The notes beneath the pieces were generated by a model. It ran no database searches, was not told where the DNA came from, and saw only the letters and a list, made by a program, of their open reading frames with translations. From Amphibalanus amphitrite (taxonomy: Eukaryota; Arthropoda; Thecostraca; Balanomorpha; Balanidae): a stretch of DNA of 64,000 nt. Where the stretch lies: contig NW_024881611.1 of the NCBI RefSeq assembly GCF_019059575.1, forward strand, positions 745,001 to 809,000, written 5' to 3'. How positions within the stretch are numbered: position 1 is the first letter of the stretch; each line of letters starts with the position of its first letter. The translations under genes and the position numbers were made by a program. This document shows positions 56,295 to 64,000 of the stretch, in pieces.

Positions 56295-56612
56295 TCGCCC
56301 AGGAGGGGACCACCTGCTTCCGAAGGGGCCCTTAGGTCACCCGGGGGCCCCCAGGCCGCCCAGGTGACCAGGGGCCCCCAGGCAACCAGGGGCCCTCAGG
56401 AGTCCCAGGCAACCAGGGGCCCCATGCGACCAGGCCCCCGCTACCAGGGGCCCCCTTGGCGACTAGGGGCCCCAGGCAATCAGGGGCCCCATGCGACCAG
56501 GCCCCGGCCACCAGGGGCCCCCTAGGCGACCAGGGGCCAGGAAACCGGGGCCCTCGGATGACTGCAGGGGCCCATCGGGTCATCAGGGGCCCCTCGGGTA
56601 ACCAGGGGCACA
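56295..56612. repeat. GGGGCCC-rich minisatellite
   Basis: About 15 units of 18-25 bp of the form CCAGGGGCCCCCAGGCGA, just inside the left end of the hAT-type element. A related GGGGCCCCCTGAGCGGCGCTC segment lies just inside the right end (59828-59880), so it likely derives from the subterminal region. Confidence 0.8.
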
Positions 56613-56614
56613 TA

Positions 56615-56948
56615 AATCAGTAATAGGGCCCACCTATTGTCGATTAGGGGCTCGAAGGTCAGTGAGCGGCCGGCAGCAGGCACGAGGAAGGAGGGGAGGG
56701 GCAGGGGGGGGGGCGCGAAGACGGTAGAGACGTGTGTCTGTGGAAGAGGAGAGGGGAAACACGACCCGAGGCAGAGGGGAGGAGGCTGACCCGAGATAAG
56801 GCACGCGCAGTAAACAGAGGGAGGGAGGGGTGGTGGGACAGGCCCGGGGAAGAAGCAAACACCACGTGGTCGAACAGTCCGAGACGCGCGCTCAGAGGCG
56901 ACGGACGGTGTGACGAGTGGGGATTGAGTGACAGGCTGCGAAAAATGA
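56615..56948. repeat. 334-bp direct repeat, left copy
   Basis: Nearly identical to 59239-59573; by eye the only difference is one base in a poly-G run. It flanks the satellite array on the left. Confidence 0.9.
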
Positions 56949-57145
56949 GCGAGCAGGATAAGTGAGAAACGAGAGACGACAGTGAGTGTGGCGCGACGGA
57001 GTACCTGGTCCGCAGCGCAGAGGCACATACATAAGGGGACTGTCATGGCCGGTAAGTCAAGTTAACGTGCTAGCAACAGTAGATATCAGGACGCCCGCCC
57101 GACAGTTTAAATTGTTACAACACATGACACATGTAGACATGACGA

Positions 57146-59050
57146 TGTGCGCGACTCCGACTGGCATGAGAAAGTATAAAGCCGCTCCAGTCTGTCTGGG
57201 CTTGAACGCCTCACCGACTCGGCTAATCGCATACCGAATACACGACAACGTAACGGTCGCTCCAGTCTGATTACAATCTGTAATTCGGACTCGACTGGCA
57301 TGAGAAAGTATAAAGCCGCTCCAGTCTGTCTGGGCTTGAACGCTCACCGACTCGGCTAATAGCATACCGAATACACGACAACGTAACAGTCGCTCCAGTC
57401 TGATTACAATCTGTAATTCGGACTCGACTGGCATGAGAAAGTATAAAGCCGCTCCAGTCTGTCTGGGCTTGAACGCTCACCGACTCGGCTAATCGCATAC
57501 CGAATACACGACAACGTAACAGTCGCTCCAGTCTGATTACAATCTGTAATTCGGACTCGACTGGCATGAGAAAGTATAAAGCCGCTCCAGTCTGTCTGGG
57601 CTTGAACGCTCACCGACTCGGCTAATCGCATACCGAATACACGACAACGTAACAGTCGCTCCAGTCTGATTACAATCTGTAATTCGGACTCGACTGGCAT
57701 GAGAAAGTATAAAGCCGCTCCAGTCTGTCTGGGCTTGAACGCTCACCGACTCGGCTAATCGCATACCGAATACACGACAACGTAACAGTCGCTCCAGTCT
57801 GATTACAATCTGTAATTCGGACTCGACTGGCATGAGAAAGTATAAAGCCGCTCCAGTCTGTCTGGGCTTGAACGCCTCACCGACTCGGCTAATCGCATAC
57901 CAGCCGCTCCAGTCGGAGTAAGAACCACATTCCGACTCGGCAATTGCATACATAACAGCCGCTCCAGTCCAGGTGTGAATATCTCACCGACTCGGCTTAT
58001 GTGATATTAATACCGTACCAGCCGCTCCCGTCGAATTACGTAACTAATACCGACTCGGCTCATGAGACCAGTAGGAGTCGTGCATACATAGCAGCCGCTC
58101 CAGTCCAGGTGTGAATATCTCACCGACTCGGCTTATGTGATATTTATACCGTACCAGCCGCTCCCGTCGGATTATGTAACTAATACCGACTCGGCTCATG
58201 AGACCAGTACCACTTTTTTTTTTGTTTTTGCGCGTACATTTGTACCTACATGCTCGAATACCACGACAACGTCACAGTCGCTCCAGTCTGATTACAATCT
58301 GTAATTCGGACTCGACTGGCATGAGAAAGAAAAAAGCCGCTCCAGTTTGGGCTTGAATGCCTTATCGACTCGGCTAATCGCAGTACCAGCCGCTCCAGTC
58401 GGAGTGAGAACCACAGCCCGACTCGGCAATTGCATACATAGCAGCCGCTCCAGTCCAGGTGTGAATATCTCACTGACTCGGCTTATGTGACATTAATACC
58501 GTAACAGCCGCTCCCGTCGGATTATGTAAATAATACCGACTCGGCTCATGAGAACAGTAGCATCTTTGTTGTTTTTTTGCGCGTGCATTTGTACCTACAT
58601 GCTCGAATAACACGACAACGTAACAGTCGCTCCAGTCCGATTACAATCTGTAATTCGGACTCGACTGGCACGAGAAAGTATAAAGCCGCTCCAGTCTGGG
58701 CTTGAATGCCTTATCGACTCGGCTAATCGCAGTACCAGCCGCTCCAGTCGGAGTGAGAACCACATCCCGACTCGGCTATTGCATACCTACATAGCAGCCG
58801 CTCCAGTCCAGGTGTGAATATCTCACCGACTCGGCTTATGTGATATTAATACCGTAACAGCCGCTCCCGTCGGATTATGTAACTAATACCGACTCGGCTC
58901 ATGAGAACAGTAGCATCTTTTTTGTTTTTGCGCGTGCACTCGCACATGCTCGAATACCACGACAACGTAACAGTCGCTCCAGTCTGATTACAATCTGTAA
59001 TTCGGACTCGACTGGCATGAGAAAGTATAAAGCCGCTCCAGTCTGGGCTG
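57146..59050. repeat. 133-bp satellite array with hairpin submodules
   Basis: Five to six almost identical 133-bp units from 57146 to about 57900, followed by shorter diverged units to about 59050. Submodules have the form AGCCGCTCCAGTC...GACTCGGCT, whose ends are partly complementary, so each can fold as a stem-loop. The repeated - strand open frames (about 98 codons) recur every 133 bp and are artefacts. Confidence 0.9.
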
Positions 59051-59130
59051 AGAAACGACGGGTGTATGACGATTGCCCATATATCTGCCCGCTTTTGTAT
59101 TGTACATTCTGCTCCGTTGGCGTGTTTGGC

Positions 59131-59241
59131 GTCTTGTTATCGATCATGATATGAACGATAACACGATTTGGGTGCAGACGGCCAACAACAGCCAACTCTG
59201 TGTAACAGATCAGAGGAGCGAACGGTATGAGAAGCCCTAAT
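59131..59241. repeat. 111-bp direct repeat, copy 1
   Basis: Identical by eye to 59648-59758, starting GTCTTGTTATCGATCATGAT and ending GAGAAGCCCTAAT. Confidence 0.9.
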
Positions 59242-59573
59242 CAGTAATAGGGCCCACCTATTGTCGATTAGGGGCTCGAAGGTCAGTGAGCGGCCGGCAG
59301 CAGGCACGAGGAAGGAGGGGAGGGGCAGGGGGGGGGGGCGCGAAGACGGTAGAGACGTGTGTCTGTGGAAGAGGAGAGGGGAAACACGACCCGAGGCAGA
59401 GGGGAGGAGGCTGACCCGAGATAAGGCACGCGCAGTAAACAGAGGGAGGGAGGGGTGGTGGGACAGGCCCGGGGAAGAAGCAAACACCACGTGGTCGAAC
59501 AGTCCGAGACGCGCGCTCAGAGGCGACGGACGGTGTGACGAGTGGGGATTGAGTGACAGGCTGCGAAAAATGA
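59239..59573. repeat. 335-bp direct repeat, right copy
   Basis: Second copy of the 56615-56948 repeat, directly abutting a 111-bp repeat on its left. Frames within it are shadows and duplicated between the copies. Confidence 0.9.
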
Positions 59574-59647
59574 CCCCACCCCCCCCCCCCCGGCCCCTCA
59601 CTACAACCTTCAGTCCTTAACACCATCGAGACACTCGTCGTCGGCCC

Positions 59648-59758
59648 GTCTTGTTATCGATCATGATATGAACGATAACACGATTTGGGTGCAGACGGCC
59701 AACAACAGCCAACTCTGTGTAACAGATCAGAGGAGCGAACGGTATGAGAAGCCCTAAT
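59648..59758. repeat. 111-bp direct repeat, copy 2
   Basis: Second copy of 59131-59241. The order 111-bp, 335-bp, spacer, 111-bp suggests unequal exchange or partial insertion between related elements. Confidence 0.9.
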
Positions 59759-59918
59759 GAAACTTTGATATCATTTTTTTTTCTTCCTAGTAAAAGACGT
59801 TTTATCCAGTGTTTAAAAAAATATACCGGGGCCTGAGGGGCCCCCTGAGCGGCGCTCAGGAGGGGGCCATGGCCCCCGTGCCCCCCCCCCCCCCCTTGGG
59901 TACGTCACTGCTGGACTC

Positions 59919-60964
59919 TGAATTCGCCCCACTGCAACTGGGCTCCGCATTCAGCGTCCGCTGGGCTCTGCATTCAACCCACAGGGCTCCGTACTCAGCA
60001 TCCAGTGACCGGCGATGGTTCCGAGCCGATCGGCGCTGTCGGCGCCGTGGACGGCATGTTTCCCGTTCAGCTGCCACGTCCAGTTTCATTCTGCATCGCT
60101 AACCGACCAATGTAATGAATTCCTAGAGACGATCCAGCTGCAGTGCCTGCGACCAGCCATGAGCCAGCCGATGCCCCACAAAATGGATGGCAGCCGTGAA
60201 GATGCATGCCAGTGATCCAAGGCACATTTCAGAGTCATACGATGATGCCAAGTACGTCGTTTTAGATTATGGAGCACTTCCGAGCATAAAGCAGTCAAAA
60301 GAATATGTCAAAACAATATCCATGGAACTGAGTTGTGAGTTGCAACGGACGAAAATTCATTGCTATTCAATGATGAAATTCAGGAGATGATTTGCGAGAT
60401 ACTATATAGCAGAATATATATTATAAGGTACATAATAAGCAAGCAGGGTATATAATAAGCAGAAGGGCAATCATACTCAGATGAGGTATTTTTTCCATTC
60501 CAATGGTGACGACATTGCCAGATTTCGGATACCTGTTACCCGTTTCCTTGGACATTTCCTCTCAAATGCAGGAAGTTCAGCAGCTCCAAACTGGATAGAA
60601 ACTGCGCAGCTTTTGAGCCGAATGTCCCATCTCGGAACCATCCGAGAATTTTGACCGCATAAACATCCTCCCATGAACATTTGTGGAAGCGTCCGATTTA
60701 TAACCCATGATTGGACCCTATAAATTCCTCGGGCGGCTGCGCGAGCTCAATGAGGGGGCGGCGGCGCTCCTAGAGGGCCGGAGCCGGCCGAACTGCCCCG
60801 GCTGCCGCCATCGGTTTACTTACACGTGAGATCAAAGGCAGCCGCAGCCCGTCACCGGACCGGCCGACACGTAAACGGTAAACGGCCGTCAGCTCTGCCG
60901 GAGGCCGGCGGGGCTGTCACGACTGCTACAAACAGAAGCTACAAGGTGTAGAGTCGGGCCGCTA
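59919..60964. other. Non-coding stretch without recognised gene
   Basis: No supported exon or element ends. 60740-60920 is GC-rich. Confidence 0.35.
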
Positions 60965-60972
60965 TAAACAGG

Positions 60973-61122
60973 CATAAGTGGAGATCTCGGGGGGGGGGGT
61001 CAGGACCCCCCCCCCTGAAAACGAATTACTGCTATGTAAGTCAATGGTACTGCATCCAGCCCGCCTCCATCTGCCCGGCCTGGACCCCCCCCCCCTGAAC
61101 TTTTGACAGATCTCCACCCCTG
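60973..61122. mobile_element. hAT-type MITE, 150 bp
   Basis: Ends CATAAGTGGAGATCT and, in reverse, CAGGGGTGGAGATCT, with a 7-of-8 matched duplication TAAACAGG/CAAACAGG (60965-60972 and 61123-61130). Poly-G and poly-C runs lie just inside. Confidence 0.75.
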
Positions 61123-61198
61123 CAAACAGGAGCTACAAGGTAGTGTCGGACCGCTGCAGTGCCACTCTGTCCCTGCAGACTGCTAAGACGGTGGCTAG

Positions 61199-61460
61199 TA
61201 GTGATCTCAATTATAGAAAATATGAATACCAATTCCAAACCAAATACCAACATAAACCGTGAAGAAATACCGATACCGAACCAACTTCATAACATGAGGG
61301 AAATACCGACTTTTAACCAATTTCTCAGCCTCTTATACATAAGTGAGGGTTCATAATACCAACAAAATACCAAGTACATTAGGATTGAAATACCAAATAC
61401 CAAGTTGGTATCGGTTTGGTATCGGTATACCAAAAAATTGGCATCCGATTGACATCTCTA
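61199..61460. mobile_element. hAT-type MITE, 262 bp, with ATACCAA repeats
   Basis: Ends TAGTGATCTCAAT and, in reverse, TAGAGATGTCAAT, with a perfect 8-bp duplication GTGGCTAG at 61191-61198 and 61461-61468. The interior is rich in AATACCAA and GGTATCGGT. Confidence 0.8.
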
Positions 61461-61468
61461 GTGGCTAG

Positions 61469-62508
61469 GGTGCCGGCATGCCACCATGCCCCGGCAACCG
61501 ATATAGTTATGGTGCCGATCACCAAGCCGACAGTCTTCTGAACGTCACTCACTATCAGAACGACCGAGGATCACTGGATACAGCGGGCTCACGTTCCTCG
61601 GTATAGCTGCAGGTCACGTCAGTTGACGGGGCAGAGCCTCACATCTCTCACCGTATTACCACCGTAACCGAGCCAGTAACTCTCGATAACAGCGCAATCA
61701 GTGTGGTAAAGCCCTAGGTCACGTCAGTAACTCCGTGACGGACAGCAAAAGCGGGTGTGTCACGTCGCTCTTCTCTCGTCCGTCACGGGTCGCAGATCGG
61801 CGGCAGATCGATCCATGCGCTGTCAGCAGCACATGACATGGCTGCCGTTATGAATCTCTGACAGCGCCGTCAGCAATACAAGGCGCTGCGACAGCTCGGC
61901 AGCTCGTCAGCCCGGCGGCTAAAGGCGCTCCGCCGGCGCCGGCAGATTTGTAGCGAGACCACCAAATTCGAGGACCGCTGACAGAGCCGGCAGCTTTTTG
62001 GACAGAAGAGTTTGAGACGTTTTTGAAACTTATGATGAGAGTTTGCTGTTGTGAGAAGTTGGCGTGTCTCATCCTGCACTCAGCCATGATCCCTATGTTA
62101 TATCAGGAACCATCCCGCTTGTAAATTAAGAATCAGTTATGATAATGGCAGACAGTCATGAGATGTGAACTCATTAGACCTTTGGGGAAGGTTGAATTTT
62201 TGCAAAACTAGCAAACCTGAGTTACATACGAACTTCAATTAAAAGCATGCGACCTACGGCAGCATGCCACGCTGCCGCACGAGCCGCCAGCATTAGGCTC
62301 ACTACCAATAACAGCCTCAGCCGCGCGGTGTCAAGAACACATCGCAGACCCGTCTTTGCCAGCCACTGATCGCAGTTAATACCTGTCTCTTCCAGCCACC
62401 GATCGCGAACCCATCTCTGCCAACCACTGATCGCAGTTCTCAGTCACAGTCTCAGTCCGTCGGTACCAGGAGCTCTGCCCGGCCACCCATGGCTAGTGCC
62501 ACCGTTCA
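61469..62508. other. Non-coding stretch without recognised gene
   Basis: No supported exon. Short repeats of GCCA(G/C)CCACTGATCGCAGTT occur near 62360-62440. Confidence 0.35.
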
Positions 62509-62740
62509 GATACGTCAGTCAGTCAGTCAGTCAGTCAGTCACTCACTCACTCACTCACTCACTCAGTTATTCGATCACAAAATCACCCAGTCATTGTCGC
62601 TCCAACGCCGTAAGTCGATGCCACCTTCCAGGGAGTAGGGACGTCAGTCAGTCAGTCAGTCAGTCAGTCAGTCAGTCAGTAGTCAGTCAGTCAGTCAGTC
62701 AGTCAGTCAGTCAGTCAGTCAGTCAGTCACAGGCTCACCC
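62509..62740. repeat. (CAGT)n and (CACT)n tetranucleotide repeats within a segmental tandem duplication
   Basis: GTCA repeats at 62512-62540 and 62643-62730 with CACT repeats between. The flanking segment ATCACAAAATCAC...CTCCA...GCCGT is duplicated (about 62575 and 62757), so the whole unit of about 190 bp is a tandem duplication. The open frame across it yields SQSV repeats only. Confidence 0.9.
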
Positions 62741-63261
62741 ACTCATTCAGTTTTTCAATCACAAAATCACTCAATCACTGTCACTCCACTGCCGTCCAGG
62801 GCCACCGTCTAATGTCCAGATAGACTCCCAAGATATCACCAATTCACCGTGCCCGGACAGCCAATATACCAGCATGTCAGGCAGCCCCCTGAGGTCAGCC
62901 ATATGTCACGCGGATGGACAGGTAAGTAAATGGAACATTCAACTCCTGCGTGCAGAAATACGGATTTCAATAAAAACACGACATCGATACGGCCGAATCA
63001 ATGCATCTAAGCGAACCAGGCATGTAGCGATGTAGTTGGCCGGCTGGCCTGTCAGTCTAACTCGAGTGAATATCAGGTAATCTGACGCGGAGCACATGGT
63101 GGTAATCTGAGCGCTCGTCGAACTACACCACCCCGGCGCAGTCGTAGGCGTGGGTGCAGGGAGGGGGCGTCGGCGGCCGGAAAAGGCACCCAGATGCGTG
63201 CAACGCGATCACTCAGAGCGGGACCATGGCCCGTCGCTGCTCAGACAGATCGGTTCAGTTG

Positions 63262-63340
63262 GGGTGGGAAGGTGGGGGAGGGGAGTCGGAGGGGTGGGAA
63301 GGTGGGGGGAGGGGAGTCGGAGGGAGGGTGGGAAGGTTGG
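63262..63340. repeat. G-rich tandem repeat with G-quadruplex potential
   Basis: Two to three units of about 39 bp, GGTGGGAAGGTGGGGGAGGGGAGTCGGAGG in type, with many G-runs of three or more on the + strand. Confidence 0.75.
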
Positions 63341-64000
63341 CGTGAGGCGCTGCGTTGGAAGGGGTTTAGGGGATGGTGCAGGTCTCAGATGCTGCATTGG
63401 ATGCTCGTGACACGAGTTTCGCCATTCGGAGTCTCCAATTCATGACTTCGGTGACGATCGTTCTAATTTGTAGAGTGTAGAAGCTTTGCAGACACACATG
63501 ACAAGCTTAAAAAACTAGGATTAGACAATCCAAGGACCTACTTAGATGCCTACGCCAAGGGTGTCCGGGGAGATTTCGGACACATGCTCGGACTATTTGC
63601 AACGATGGTGCATTGGTGCCCCAGGTATAATGAAAACATAGCTTGTGTTTAAAGGGACTATCCCACCTTCTAAAATGTTGTTAAAACCAGTTAAATTGTG
63701 CCCGACTTTATAGATTGGATGACCAGGAGCACGGTTCTGGCATTTATTTTTCATTAAACATCTTAAGCTTCCCATATTCCAAACACAAACTTTCAAATAT
63801 GTGACGTCACAGCCCAAAATTACCTCCTTCCCCAGGCCACATTACTGTCATAAAGCTGATTCTTTTTACTCTGTAAGCACCACAACAAAGTTCAGACCAA
63901 GTTTTAAGCGATTTTTCAACGAACAAACCCGTTTAAATCAGAATGACTAAACGAGGTGACGTCACACTAACGGTCGCTCCATGTTGAAGATAGGTCCTTG
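63341..64000. other. Right edge of window, no gene recognised
   Basis: No ACSF2-like upstream exon or other coding exon found. The sequence is AT-rich. Confidence 0.35.

Larger units (their letters stand above)
56276..59910. mobile_element. hAT-type element carrying satellite DNA, 3.6 kb
   Basis: Ends CAGGCACGTACCCAGG and, in reverse, CAGTGACGTACCCAAGG, with a perfect 8-bp duplication CTGGACTC at 56268-56275 and 59911-59918. The body contains a GGGGCCC minisatellite, two 334-335-bp direct repeats, two 111-bp direct repeats and a 133-bp satellite array. There is no transposase. Confidence 0.85.

Noticed and set aside
56634-56865. Pro-rich frames duplicated at 59258-59626
   Set aside because: They belong to the 334/335-bp direct repeat; purine-rich DNA keeps the opposite strand open.
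57146-57900. Regularly spaced repeats that might be taken for a CRISPR array
   Set aside because: The whole 133-bp unit repeats with no unique spacers, there are no cas genes, and the context is eukaryotic.
57057-57953. Four near-identical - strand frames of about 98-138 codons, spaced 133 bp
   Set aside because: They are the satellite unit read repeatedly, not a gene family.
62496-63035. 179-codon frame with SQSVSQSV repeats
   Set aside because: Produced by CAGT tetranucleotide repeats within a tandem duplication.

Overview
This is a window of a repeat-rich animal nuclear genome, most likely an arthropod and perhaps a crustacean. The signs are spliced genes with GC-rich exons, multi-kilobase introns, an arthropod-style BEL/Pao retrotransposon, mariner and hAT-type elements, and no bacterial gene organisation. 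The species is an inference. There is no CRISPR, operon or convincing functional RNA gene.

Only two host genes can be supported. A RASL10-type small GTPase lies on the + strand (exon 1 at 3182-3244, exon 2 at 11808-12386) around an 8.6 kb intron. An ACSF2-type acyl-CoA synthetase lies on the - strand; only its last three coding exons are visible (54368-54509, 40085-40195, 22591-22716), so at least 31.9 kb of that gene is mostly intron. Its upstream exons are not recognised before the right edge.

Most of the rest is transposon, much of it with readable ends. There are seven hAT-type non-autonomous elements, most with perfect 8-bp target duplications: 5406-11106, 17664-20671, 38542-38693, 52653-52953, 56276-59910, 60973-61122 and 61199-61460. 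An eighth, very large composite runs from 23029 to 36987. Two of the large ones carry related 21-bp minisatellites (consensus near GCCGCCCCTCAAAGTGATGGT). A third carries a 133-bp satellite. Other elements are a mariner fossil (429-1403), an intact-looking DD36E transposon (13335-15541), a TTAA-flanked piggyBac-like family with poly-G/poly-C hairpins (8087-9120, 9289-10166, 24777-25710, and a copy split by the retrotransposon), two TA-flanked elements (41223-43029 with 41492-42352 nested inside), and two 3-bp-TSD MITEs (47783-48195, 49296-49852).

The most striking object is the BEL/Pao LTR retrotransposon at 27992-36513 (- strand). It has 1.09-kb LTRs that are almost identical and a perfect ACTTT target duplication. 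It has gag, zinc knuckles, protease and the start of pol. Where the reverse transcriptase, RNase H and integrase should be, it carries about 1.6 kb of intronless coiled-coil sequence resembling the N-terminal part of the nuclear-basket nucleoporin TPR/Megator, joined in frame to the truncated pol. It looks like a host-gene capture by a retroelement. The element sits inside a TTAA element, which sits inside the large hAT composite, which sits inside an ACSF2 intron.
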